Shown: positions 25,020-33,427 of the stretch, one piece after another
Position numbering within the stretch: position 1 is the first letter of the stretch
Layout of the letters: every line of letters begins with the position of its first letter
Assembly: GCF_001570585.1 (NCBI RefSeq)
Contig: NZ_BBXF01000002.1
Location: forward strand, 868,001 to 932,000
Reading direction: 5' to 3'
DNA length: 64,000 nt
Source of the DNA: Herbidospora daliensis
GTDB taxonomy: Bacteria > Actinomycetota > Actinomycetes > Streptosporangiales > Streptosporangiaceae
Position numbers and translations under genes: made by a program
Notes under the pieces: generated by a model
What the model was told of the DNA's origin: nothing
Seen by the model: only the letters and a program-made list of their open reading frames with translations
Database searches by the model: none

Positions 25020-25025
25020 CCCCAG

Positions 25026-26342
25026 GTGGCAGCGGCAGTGACTTCTTCCAGCCCCCCGGTTGTCTCGCAGCGCGACCCCTTCCTCGACAACGCCAAGTTC
25101 TGGGCGATCGTCCTGGTCGTGTGCGGGCACCTGGTGGAGGATCTGCGCGACGTACCGTACGCGCACGCGCTCTACCTCTTCGTCTACACGTTCCACATGC
25201 CGCTGTTCATCACGATCAGCGGCTACCTGTCGCGCAACTTCACCCGGCTGAGGGCCCAGAAGCTCGTCTCGACGCTGTTGGTCCCGTACGTCATCTTCGA
25301 GATCGCCTACTCGCTGCCGCGATGGATCCTCTACGGCAAGTTCCAGCTCACCCTGCTCGACCCCTACTTCCTGACGTGGTTCCTGCTGTCGCTGTTCATC
25401 TGGCGGCTCTCGACGCCGGTCTGGTTCCAGGTCAAGTGGCCGCTGGCCGTCGCGGTGGGGATCTCGCTGATCAGCGGCGCCTCGGCGCTCCCCGACGAAC
25501 TGTCGATGAACCGCACTCTGGGCCTGCTCCCCTTCTACGTCCTCGGCCTGGTGCTGACCCCGCAGCACTTCCAGCTGCTGAAGAAGAGGTGGGTCAGGCT
25601 CACGGGAGCGCTCGTGCTGGCGGCAGGGCTCGGGATCACGTTCCTGGTCCACTACGACGTGCCGACCGAGTGGATCCGCTGGCGGCACGCCTACACGAAG
25701 ATCGGCGTCGACAACTTCACCGGTGCGGGCATTCGATTGCTGATGCTGGTCATCGGGGCGATCCTGGTGGCGGCGTTCCTGTCGATCATCACGTCCAGGA
25801 AGACGTGGTTCACCGCCCTCGGCGGCCTGACGATCTACGCCTATCTGCTGCACGGCTTCGTAGTGAAGGTCCTCGACCGTTTCCACGACGACCTCAACAA
25901 CCCCATCGGCGTCGCCGCCGTCATCCTCTTCGGCATCGCCCTCACCGCCGTCCTGTGCACACCACCGTTCCGCCGACTCTTCAAATGGGCGATCGAGCCC
26001 AACCTGAGGTGGGCCTTCAAATCCGATCCCGGACGCCAATCGCCCCCAGCCAGCAGCACGCCCGAGACCTGGCCAAACGAGCACACGTCTCCGCCTGCCC
26101 AGCCGACCTGGCCGAATCAAGCTCAGCGGGCCGATCAAACACAGGGCGGCGCGTCTCAGGCTTGGTCAGACGAGTACATGTCTCCGCCCGCCGAGCCGAC
26201 CTGGCCGAACCAGGTTCAGCGCGTCGACCAGACACATGGCGGCGCATCCCAGGTCTGGTCAGATGCGCACATGCCTCCACCCATGCAGCCGAACCAGAGC
26301 ACATCGCAGCAAGCTGACCGTCCAGACGGCCGCGCGTCCTAG
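25026..26342 (+). CDS. Acyltransferase-3 family membrane protein with repetitive C-terminal tail
   Basis: 438 aa from a GTG without Shine-Dalgarno. About ten membrane helices span residues 20-335. Family features: DNAKFWAIVLVVCGHL with the catalytic-type His, then FHMPLFITISGYLSR with its own His. Such proteins O-acylate exported sugars or lipids of the envelope. Residues about 345-438 form a hydrophilic tail of 31-residue repeats (TWPNQ...GGASQ.WSDE.MSPP). The frame ends at an amber codon (26340-26342) where intact repeat units have CAG, and the repeat continues past it. It opens the polysaccharide region but faces the converging glycosyltransferase gene. Confidence 0.85.
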   Translation: MAAAVTSSSPPVVSQRDPFLDNAKFWAIVLVVCGHLVEDLRDVPYAHALYLFVYTFHMPLFITISGYLSRNFTRLRAQKLVSTLLVPYVIFEIAYSLPRWILYGKFQLTLLDPYFLTWFLLSLFIWRLSTPVWFQVKWPLAVAVGISLISGASALPDELSMNRTLGLLPFYVLGLVLTPQHFQLLKKRWVRLTGALVLAAGLGITFLVHYDVPTEWIRWRHAYTKIGVDNFTGAGIRLLMLVIGAILVAAFLSIITSRKTWFTALGGLTIYAYLLHGFVVKVLDRFHDDLNNPIGVAAVILFGIALTAVLCTPPFRRLFKWAIEPNLRWAFKSDPGRQSPPASSTPETWPNEHTSPPAQPTWPNQAQRADQTQGGASQAWSDEYMSPPAEPTWPNQVQRVDQTHGGASQVWSDAHMPPPMQPNQSTSQQADRPDGRAS

Positions 26343-26940
26343 ACCTGGCCGAATCAGGCCCAGCACGCTGACCGGCCGCAGGGCGGCGCATCCTAGGCCT
26401 GGCCAGATGCCCACATGCCTCCACCCGTCCAGCGGAACCAGAGCACATCGCAGCAAGCCGACCAGCTACCGCGAGGCATGTCGGAACTTGGTCGGACGAG
26501 CACACGCCTCCACGTGCCCAATCGGCTTGGCCGAGCGAGGGCGCACTGCGGCAGAGGCCAGGGGCCTAGCCAGACGAGTTCTCTTCCGGCTAACTACACG
26601 GCGGCACGCCCTACTCGTGGTCGGACGAGCGCGCGCCTCCGCCTGACCGACCGACCCCACCGCAGCAAGGGTCATAGGGCGGCGCGTCGAAGACCTGGCC
26701 AGACGAGCGCGCGTCGCCGTCAACCTCGCCGGCCTGGCAGAACCGGAACCCGTCGCCGCACGCCGACCGGCCACATGGCGGTGCGTCCTGCTTGTGGCCA
26801 GACGAGCAAATGCCCTAACTCGGCCTAGCGAGGGCCCGCCGTAGTAAACCGGCTGGCCGTCAAACAGCGCCCGGGTCAGACGAGCGCATGTCGCCATCCG
26901 CCCGGATCGGAACCCGCCGCAGCAAGTCGACGCACCAGAC
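26070..26940 (+). repeat. 93-bp coding repeats continuing past the acyltransferase stop, decaying
   Basis: Clear units start at 26070, 26163 and 26256 (93-bp period, 31 codons). Downstream of the stop, recognisable pieces encoding Trp-Pro-Asn-Gln and Trp-Ser-Asp-Glu motifs persist to about 26940, first in frame past amber codons at 26340 and 26394, then in another frame after indels. Both amber codons sit where complete units carry CAG. The 688 bp from 26343 to 27030 contain no independent gene that I can support, only this decayed array and a terminator. Confidence 0.7.
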
Positions 26941-26984
26941 AACCGCTTGCCCGGTCAGCCGGCCACACCTCCCGAAACGCCAAA

Positions 26985-27009
26985 CGGCGCCCCCAAAAGG
27001 AAAGCGCCG
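26985..27009 (-). terminator. Hairpin after the glycosyltransferase gene
   Basis: On the minus strand CGGCGC and GCGCCG flank a 13-nt T-rich loop, followed by TTTGG. It lies 22 bp beyond the stop at 27031. It may serve the opposing acyltransferase transcript too. Confidence 0.5.
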
Positions 27010-27030
27010 CCAGGCAACAACGTACAGGGC

Positions 27031-29106
27031 TCAGATCATCACGTGCTCATCCGGGTGGGCCACGAACGAGAACACCGCGTTGCGGGTCAGTTTGTAGTCC
27101 GCCGCCTGCCACGTGTGCTGCGAAGCGTCCGACCCCCGCATGTAAACGAAGTTGAACCGGTCCGAAGAGTAGATCCGGACCCCTTCCTCCTTGAGCCGCC
27201 GCACCAGCCGCGTGTCCTCGCCCGCGTTGACCGCCTCGAAGGGATACGTCCGCAGCAGAGAAGCCCGCGCCAGGATGGTCGCCCCCTGCACCAGGTGCGT
27301 GTACCGGTTCTCCAGCCCCGGCAGCCGGAACACGGTCGTGTTCGAGTCGGGGAAGTACGTGTAGTGCGCGCCCTTCCCGGTCAGCTCGCAGTCGGCGTAG
27401 TCGAAAACCCGCACCAGGTCCCACAGGTAGTCGGGCCCGTAGAGGTTGTCGTCGTCCATCTTGGAGATGAGTTCGCCCTCGGCCTGTGCGATCCCCAGGT
27501 TCAGCACCTCGCCCAGGGTGAAATGAGGCGGCGCGTGCAACACCTTCACCGCCGGGATCCCGGCCGCGAGGGCCTTGTCGCGCACCACGTCGGCGTCTTC
27601 CGACAGCCCGTGCAGGACGAGGATCAGTTCCAGGTTGCGGTGGCGCTGGCGGGCGACCTGGGAGATGGCGTGTTCGAGCTGGCCGGCGCGGTTCGTCGGG
27701 AGGACCACCGAGACGCTCCGGGAGCGTTCGGAGACGGGGCGGCCGAGGTCGCCGAGGATCTGGTCGACGCGGTGGGAGAACAGGTGCTTGTCGAAGACCT
27801 CGCGCATGGCCAGGTGGCCCTGGCGGGCGCGCAGTTCGGGGCTGTTGATGTAGTACAGCGCCCGGTTGTACGCCTCCTCCTGCGAGTGCGCGATCGGGAT
27901 CAGCGGGCCGAAGGTCTCCTCGATGGCGCGCGACCAGCCCGACAGGACGGTCGTGCCGCAGGCGGAGAGTTCGAAGACGCGGCGGGCGCACATGGTCGGT
28001 GAGTCGATCACCGAGTTCACGTTGAGGAAGACCTTGTACATCTTGTACGCCGCCAGCATCTGCTCGTAGGGCAGTTCGCCCACGATGTGGGGGCGGTACT
28101 CCTCGGGCCAGGCGTACTTGTCGGCGACGGAGGCGTTGCGGGCGAAGATGTGCAGGCCGAGCTCGCGCGTGGGGGCGATGACGGTCTCCATCTGCTCCCG
28201 GCGCTCGGGGTGCTTGTCGCGGAAGTACATGCCGCCGAAGACGACGTCGTACTTGCGGCCCCAGCGGGTCATGATCGGGTTGTGGATGCGCGGCTGCGCG
28301 GCGAACTGCAGCACGCCGACCCGGTCGTGGCCCAGGATCTCGCGATATTTCGGGATCATGTCGCCGTCGCAGGTGTACACCTGGTCGAACAGCTTGGCCG
28401 TGTCGATGAAGAAGTCGAAGTTCGGCGGGTCCTCCTTGTTCCAGAAGACCGTCGGGATGCCCTCGGCGCGGCACCATTCGACCAGGTCGCGCAGCTCCTG
28501 CTTGGGCGCGTTGGTGCCGGTCATCTGGTAGCGCCAGCGGCCCTGGTTGCCGTGCCAGGCCGACTCGCAGAAGAGGATGTCGGGGCGCTTCTCGGCGAAG
28601 ATCTCGCGCCAGTCGTGCAGGCCGAACTCGATCTGGTCCCACTCGTATTTGAACGCGAGCCGGGAGAAGTCGTCGAGGATGACCGCGACCTTGAGGTCGG
28701 GGCGGTTCTGGGCGCCCTCGGGCTCGGGCCACTTCAGGTTCGGGATCCTGACCGTCGGGCCGCGCTTCTCGGCCTCGGCCTGGACGTCGAACGCCGACGG
28801 CGGCGCCTTGGGGGCCTTGTTGCCCCGCCACGCCTTGCGCAGGTCGCCCGGCAGCTTGACGATCTTCTTGGGGTTCGACCCGGCCTTGGTGATGGCCTCG
28901 CCGACCCGGTACTGGCGGCCGGTCTGGGTGGCCTTGGCCTTCCAGAGGGCGTACTCGGCGCGCGCCTCCTGGTAGGCGAGCCGGGTCTCCAGCTCGCGGA
29001 TCGTCTCCTCGTAGAACTCGACGGTGCGACGGTCCTCGGGCAGCCAGTTGACCGGGCCGAGGCGCTGGAATCTCGGCTCGTCGGGGGTCTCGTCGGTCTC
29101 AGACAT
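27031..29106 (-). CDS. Two-domain glycosyltransferase (CgeB-like plus GT2)
   Basis: 691 aa; the ATG has AGGGA seven nt upstream. N-terminal coiled coil at about 20-60, then a CgeB/DUF3880-like GT-B region (about 125-470): ILFCESAWHGN, VFWNKEDPPNFDFF, FELSACGTTVLSG. Residues about 480-691 form a GT2 domain: SVSVVLPTNRAGQLEHAIS, the metal-binding DDDN in ISKMDDDNLYG, and a glycine-rich acceptor region. Two glycosyltransferases in one chain suggest a two-step or polymerising reaction on a surface polymer or glycoprotein. Neighbours making UDP-HexNAc derivatives support a cell-surface polysaccharide role. It is transcribed away from wecB with a 76-bp gap to that gene. Confidence 0.85.
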   Translation of the reverse strand: MSETDETPDEPRFQRLGPVNWLPEDRRTVEFYEETIRELETRLAYQEARAEYALWKAKATQTGRQYRVGEAITKAGSNPKKIVKLPGDLRKAWRGNKAPKAPPSAFDVQAEAEKRGPTVRIPNLKWPEPEGAQNRPDLKVAVILDDFSRLAFKYEWDQIEFGLHDWREIFAEKRPDILFCESAWHGNQGRWRYQMTGTNAPKQELRDLVEWCRAEGIPTVFWNKEDPPNFDFFIDTAKLFDQVYTCDGDMIPKYREILGHDRVGVLQFAAQPRIHNPIMTRWGRKYDVVFGGMYFRDKHPERREQMETVIAPTRELGLHIFARNASVADKYAWPEEYRPHIVGELPYEQMLAAYKMYKVFLNVNSVIDSPTMCARRVFELSACGTTVLSGWSRAIEETFGPLIPIAHSQEEAYNRALYYINSPELRARQGHLAMREVFDKHLFSHRVDQILGDLGRPVSERSRSVSVVLPTNRAGQLEHAISQVARQRHRNLELILVLHGLSEDADVVRDKALAAGIPAVKVLHAPPHFTLGEVLNLGIAQAEGELISKMDDDNLYGPDYLWDLVRVFDYADCELTGKGAHYTYFPDSNTTVFRLPGLENRYTHLVQGATILARASLLRTYPFEAVNAGEDTRLVRRLKEEGVRIYSSDRFNFVYMRGSDASQHTWQAADYKLTRNAVFSFVAHPDEHVMI

Positions 29107-29182
29107 GCCTCGTCCCTGCTCGTCGTCTCAAGGGTCGATATCGTACGGCGCAGGCCGTGGTCGTTTGGTGTGTTTGTCGGAG

Positions 29183-30334
29183 TTAGTCCCCGACGGTGCT
29201 CCGGGCGGCCGGCGAGAGGTTCTCGCCCTGCAGCCAGGCCGCGATCACCCGGGCGATGCGCGGACCGGCCTTGCCGTCCCACAACATCGGCAGGTCACCC
29301 GACGGCGTCGTCGCGCCATCCCGCAGCGCCTTGGCGGCGGCTTCGGGCAACCCCGAAGGGGTCACCAGGCGGTTGGTCCCGTGGGTCACCGTGATCGGCC
29401 GTTCGGTGTTCATCCGCACGGTCAGGCACGGCACCTCCAGCATGGTGGTCTCCTCCTGCACGCCGCCCGAGTCGGTCACGACCAGCGCCGCGCCCCGGAC
29501 CAGCGACAGGAAGTCGACGTAGCCCAGCGGGTCGATGATGCGCAGCCGGGGGCCGTCGACCAGGCCGGCCTCCGCCAGGCGGGTGCGGCCGCGCGGGTGC
29601 AGCGGCACGATCACCGGCACCTGCTCGGCGACGCCGAGAACCGCGTCCACGAGCTCCTTGGCGGCGGCGGGGTCGTCGACGTTGGCGGGGCGGTGGAGCG
29701 TGGCGACCGCGTAGGCGCCCGAGACGCCCAGACGCTCCTGCACCGGGGCCGGGTCGAGCTTGGGCAGCGCGGAGAACAGGCTGTCGATCATCGGGTTGCC
29801 CACCAGATGCACCTTGGACGAGGGGACGCCCTCGTTCGCCAGGTAGGACAGCGCCTCCGGCGAGGTGGCGAACAGCAGCTCGGAGAGGCTGTCGACCACG
29901 ATGCGGTTGACCTCTTCGGGCATCGTCCGGTCGAACGAACGCAGGCCCGCCTCGACGTGGGCCGTCGGCACACCCAGCTTCGCGCAGACCAGGATCGCGG
30001 CGAGGGTGGAGTTGACGTCGCCGTACACGACCACCAGAGAGGGCTTCTCCCGCTCGACGACCTCTTCGAGGCCGACGAGGAGGGCCGCGGTCTGCTTCGC
30101 GTGGGAGCCGCTGCCGACACCGAGATTCGCGATGGGTTCGGGCAGTCCGAGGTCGGCGAAGAACACGTCGGACATCAGGGCGTCGTAGTGCTGCCCGGTG
30201 TGGACGATGCCCTGACGGATGCCCAGGTCGGCCAGTCCGTTGACCACCGGAGCGGCCTTGGGGAAGTTGGGCCGGGCGCCCAGGACGTGCAGGACGTGCA
30301 GGACGAGGGTGTCCTGGAGACGCGAATCCCTCAC
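29183..30334 (-). CDS. wecB: UDP-N-acetylglucosamine 2-epimerase (non-hydrolysing)
   Basis: 383 aa from GTG 30334 with AAGG just upstream. It interconverts UDP-GlcNAc and UDP-ManNAc in the cytoplasm. Typical segments: VLGARPNFPKAAPV, HTGQHYD, VYGDVNSTLA, HVEAGLRSFDRTMPEEVNR, GNPMIDS, LHRPANVD and TDSGGVQEE. Length is normal. A short direct repeat encodes VLHVLHVL at the N-terminus, so the real start may be a few codons later. Together with the dehydrogenase at 32152 it would supply UDP-ManNAcA for a surface polymer. Confidence 0.93.
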   Translation of the reverse strand: MRDSRLQDTLVLHVLHVLGARPNFPKAAPVVNGLADLGIRQGIVHTGQHYDALMSDVFFADLGLPEPIANLGVGSGSHAKQTAALLVGLEEVVEREKPSLVVVYGDVNSTLAAILVCAKLGVPTAHVEAGLRSFDRTMPEEVNRIVVDSLSELLFATSPEALSYLANEGVPSSKVHLVGNPMIDSLFSALPKLDPAPVQERLGVSGAYAVATLHRPANVDDPAAAKELVDAVLGVAEQVPVIVPLHPRGRTRLAEAGLVDGPRLRIIDPLGYVDFLSLVRGAALVVTDSGGVQEETTMLEVPCLTVRMNTERPITVTHGTNRLVTPSGLPEAAAKALRDGATTPSGDLPMLWDGKAGPRIARVIAAWLQGENLSPAARSTVGD

Positions 30335-30378
30335 TGACCTTGCCTTTCATCCATGATGGGGGCAAACGTTGCCTATGG

Positions 30379-30384
30379 TACGGT
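30379..30384 (+). promoter_or_regulatory. -10 motif of a probable leaderless gene
   Basis: TACGGT, six bases, GTG at 30391, without Shine-Dalgarno. The divergent gap to wecB is only 56 bp, so both promoters overlap. Confidence 0.45.
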
Positions 30385-30390
30385 CACGCC

Positions 30391-32046
30391 GTGGTAGCTG
30401 AGGCCAACAAGCCCATTCCGGCAAAGGCCGCGAAGGCCAGTGCCCGAAGGTTCATGAAGGGGTTCGTCAGGAACCCGATGGTGACTTCCCGGATCTTCGT
30501 GGGGAAGGTCGTGCAGGACCCGCTACGGGTGGCGCACGCAGCCGCGGAGACCGTGCCGAAACCGCTTCGCCCGCTCGTGGGCAAGGTGGCGTGGCCGGTC
30601 GCGCGGGTCGCCAAGGTCACGATCCGCAAGATGTGGCGGCGGATGGCCAGGGCGCCCCTCAACGACTCCCGGGCCGTGTTCGACGCGGGGCACATGACCC
30701 AGGCCATCGACATGCTCAAGCCGCACGAGCGCTGGGTCTTCATCAAGAAGCGGCTGTCCCTGTACGAAGGCGAGCGCGGCGCGCTGCTCCCCAACCCGAT
30801 CCCGCCGAAGCCCAAGGTCATCATGGGCGAGCGGGTGCCGGGCCGGGCGCTGCACATCGTGACCAACGCGCTGCCGTTCACGCAGGCCGGCTACACCGTG
30901 CGCACCCACCGCATCGTGACCGCGCAGAAGGCCGCCGGGCTCGACCCCCACGTGGTGACGAGCTGGGGCTGGCCCGCGCTCCAGGGCTTCCCCGACGTGG
31001 AGCCGTACGAGGAGATCGACGGCATCCCCTACCGCCGTCTGCTGCCGAGCGGCGACATCCCGATGGAGACCCGCGGCCGCATCACCCGCGGCGCAGAAGA
31101 CATCACCGAGCTGGTCCGCCAGCTGCGCCCGCAGGTCCTTCACGCCGCCACCGACCACCGCAACGGTTCGGTCGCGATGGCCGTGCGCGAACGGACCAAC
31201 ACCCCGTTCGTGTACGAGGTCCGCGGCTTCCTGGAGGAGACCTGGGCCAGCCGCGACCCCGCCCGCGTCGGCACCGAGCGCCACAAGCTCATGCGCGAGC
31301 GCGAGGCCACCATCATGAACTCGGCCGACGCCGTGGTGACGCTGGCCGAGACGATGGTCGGCGAGATCGTCGAGCGCGGTGTGCCGCGTGAGCGCATCTT
31401 CCTCGCGCCCAACGCCGTCGACGCGTCGCTGCTGACCGCCGAGTACGACGGCACGTCGCTGCGCCGCCAGTACGGCATCGGCGACCACGAGATCGTCATC
31501 GGCTCGGTGTCGTCGATCGTGGCCTACGAGGGCTTCGCGACGATGTTGTCGGCGGCCGCGCTGCTCAAGCAGTCGGGCGCTCCCGTGAAGGTGCTGCTCG
31601 TCGGCGACGGCACCGAGCGCGACAACCTGCTCGCGCAGGTGAACAAACTCGGTATAGGTGACATCGCGATCGTGCCGGGGCGCGTCGGGCCCGACGAGGC
31701 CCTGCAGGCCCAGGCGGCCATCGACATCTTCATCTGCCCCCGCGAGGACCTGCGCGTCTGCCGTCTGGTGACGCCGCTGAAGCCGGTCGAGGCGATGGCG
31801 CTGGGCAAGCCGGTCATCCTGAGCGACCTGCCCGCCCTGGCCGAGCTCATCGGCGACGGCGAGCCGGGGATTCTGGTGCCCGCCGGCGACCCGCAGGCGC
31901 TGGCCAACGCGGTGGCGGAGCTCCGCGACGACCCCGAACGCCGCCGCAAGATGGGCGCGGCGGGCAAGGAGGAGGTTGCCGCGAAGCGAACCTGGAGCAG
32001 CCTTGCCAACACTTATCGGGAAATTTACGAATCCCTCGCCCGCTAG
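30391..32046 (+). CDS. GT4-family glycosyltransferase with N-terminal extension
   Basis: 551 aa from the GTG at 30391. The first 155 residues are basic and helical and could bind membrane. From residue 165 a GT-B fold is seen: HIVTNALPFTQAGYTVRTH, LHAATDHRNG, then the C-terminal Rossmann half with GSVSSIVAYEGF, LVGDGTERDNL and the donor-site EX7E region KPVEAMALGKPVILSDLPAL. GT4 enzymes use nucleotide sugars with retention of configuration. Divergent from wecB and followed by the dehydrogenase gene, it belongs to the polysaccharide locus. Confidence 0.88.
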   Translation: MVAEANKPIPAKAAKASARRFMKGFVRNPMVTSRIFVGKVVQDPLRVAHAAAETVPKPLRPLVGKVAWPVARVAKVTIRKMWRRMARAPLNDSRAVFDAGHMTQAIDMLKPHERWVFIKKRLSLYEGERGALLPNPIPPKPKVIMGERVPGRALHIVTNALPFTQAGYTVRTHRIVTAQKAAGLDPHVVTSWGWPALQGFPDVEPYEEIDGIPYRRLLPSGDIPMETRGRITRGAEDITELVRQLRPQVLHAATDHRNGSVAMAVRERTNTPFVYEVRGFLEETWASRDPARVGTERHKLMREREATIMNSADAVVTLAETMVGEIVERGVPRERIFLAPNAVDASLLTAEYDGTSLRRQYGIGDHEIVIGSVSSIVAYEGFATMLSAAALLKQSGAPVKVLLVGDGTERDNLLAQVNKLGIGDIAIVPGRVGPDEALQAQAAIDIFICPREDLRVCRLVTPLKPVEAMALGKPVILSDLPALAELIGDGEPGILVPAGDPQALANAVAELRDDPERRRKMGAAGKEEVAAKRTWSSLANTYREIYESLAR

Positions 32047-32119
32047 AGATATCCACCAAGGACGCCGGATGTGCAGCATCAGGCATCATTGGTGCCGACT
32101 TGAGATAGCCTTTGCGACC

Positions 32120-32155
32120 ATGAAGTGTTCTCTCCACCCCCAGGCCATGTCGTGA
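32120..32155 (+). CDS. Possible 11-codon leader peptide before the dehydrogenase gene
   Basis: An ATG at 32120 opens MKCSLHPQAMS and stops at 32153-32155, overlapping the GTG start of the dehydrogenase as GTGA. A -10-like TAGCCT (32106-32111) lies eight nt before the ATG, so the short frame could be translated from a leaderless message and hand ribosomes to the main gene, which has no Shine-Dalgarno of its own. Confidence 0.35.
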   Translation: MKCSLHPQAMS

Positions 32156-33414
32156 GCGAGATCGATCTCACGGTCATCGGGCTGGGCTACGTCGGCATGC
32201 CGCTGGCCAAGGAGGCTGTGGCGGCAGGTCTGAAAGTCGTCGGCCTCGACGTTGACGCGCGCAAGGTGGACGCGCTCAACGAGGGACGTTCCTACATCGA
32301 CGACCTGACGGACGCCGACCTCGACAGCATGCTCGCGAACGGTTTCACCGCGACGCTCGACCCGACGGTGCTGGCCCGTTCCGCGGCCATCGTCATCTGC
32401 GTGCCCACCCCGCTCGACGAAGACCACCGTCCCGACCTGTCCGCCGTCGAGGGCGCCACCCGCGCCGTCGCCGAGCAGCTCACCGCCGGCACCCTCGTGG
32501 TGCTCGAGTCGACCACCTGGCCCGGCACCACCGACGAGGTCGCGCGGCCGATCCTCGAGAAGTCGGGCCTCGTCGCGGGCGCCGACTTCCACCTGGCGTT
32601 CTCGCCGGAGCGCATCGACCCCGGCAACCCCAAGTTCGGCCTGCGCAACACCCCGAAGGTGGTCGGCGGCTACACCACCGCCTGCCGCGACCGGGCGACC
32701 GAGTTCTACGCGCGGTTCGTCGAGCGGGTCGTGCCCGTCTCCGGAACGCGCGAGGCCGAGATGGCCAAGCTCCTGGAGAACACCTACCGCCACGTGAACA
32801 TCGCGCTCGTCAACGAGATGGCGATCTTCTGCGACGAGCTCGGGGTGAACCTCTGGGAGTCGATCGAGGCGGCCGCGACCAAGCCGTTCGGGTTCCAGAA
32901 GTTCCTCCCGGGTCCCGGCGTCGGCGGTCACTGCATCCCCGTCGACCCGTCGTACCTGTCGTACGCCGTGCGCAAGCTGGGCTTCCCGTTCCGGTTCGTG
33001 GAGCTGGCGCAGGAGATCAACGAGCGGATGCCGTCCTACGTGGTGACCCGCGTGCAGCGGCTGCTGAACCGCGACAAGAAGGCCGTCAACGGCTCGAAGG
33101 TGCTGCTGCTCGGGGTGACCTACAAGCCCGACATCGCCGACGAGCGGGAGACGCCCGCGATACCGGTCGCCGAAGCGCTCATGGAGCTCGGCGCCGTCGT
33201 CAGCTACGCCGACCCCTACGTCAAGGAGTGGTCGGTCGAGGGGAGCCCGGTGCCCCGCGAGGAAGACCTCGCGAAGGCGGTCCGGGAGGCAGACGTCACG
33301 GTGCTGCTCCAGCAGCACTCGATGTTCGACCTGGAGCTGATCGAACAGCAGGGCCGCCTGGTGCTCGACACCCGCGGCGTGCTGGCGACCGGCGAACGCG
33401 TCGAGCGGCTGTAA
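32152..33414 (+). CDS. UDP-N-acetylhexosamine 6-dehydrogenase (WecC/WbpA-like)
   Basis: 420 aa from GTG 32152; other in-frame GTGs lie at 32125 and 32149. NAD-binding VIGLGYVGMPLAKEA, then CVPTPLDEDHRPDL, ESTTWPGTTDEVA, FSPERIDPGN, LLENTYRHVNIALVNE and the catalytic-Cys loop GPGVGGHCIPVDPSYL, ending with LGVTYKPDIADERETPA. The STTWPGTT form fits HexNAc rather than glucose dehydrogenases. With WecB present, oxidation of UDP-ManNAc to UDP-ManNAcA (or of UDP-GlcNAc) is the likely job. A glycosyltransferase gene follows after 13 bp. Confidence 0.88.
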   Translation: MSEIDLTVIGLGYVGMPLAKEAVAAGLKVVGLDVDARKVDALNEGRSYIDDLTDADLDSMLANGFTATLDPTVLARSAAIVICVPTPLDEDHRPDLSAVEGATRAVAEQLTAGTLVVLESTTWPGTTDEVARPILEKSGLVAGADFHLAFSPERIDPGNPKFGLRNTPKVVGGYTTACRDRATEFYARFVERVVPVSGTREAEMAKLLENTYRHVNIALVNEMAIFCDELGVNLWESIEAAATKPFGFQKFLPGPGVGGHCIPVDPSYLSYAVRKLGFPFRFVELAQEINERMPSYVVTRVQRLLNRDKKAVNGSKVLLLGVTYKPDIADERETPAIPVAEALMELGAVVSYADPYVKEWSVEGSPVPREEDLAKAVREADVTVLLQQHSMFDLELIEQQGRLVLDTRGVLATGERVERL

Positions 33415-33427
33415 GGGGGCCTGGCGC

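Noticed and set aside
25026-27030. Sequencing frameshift as the sole explanation of the acyltransferase tail
   Set aside because: Two separate in-frame amber codons at the same repeat position, each one base from CAG, are better explained by real substitutions, though raw reads should be checked.
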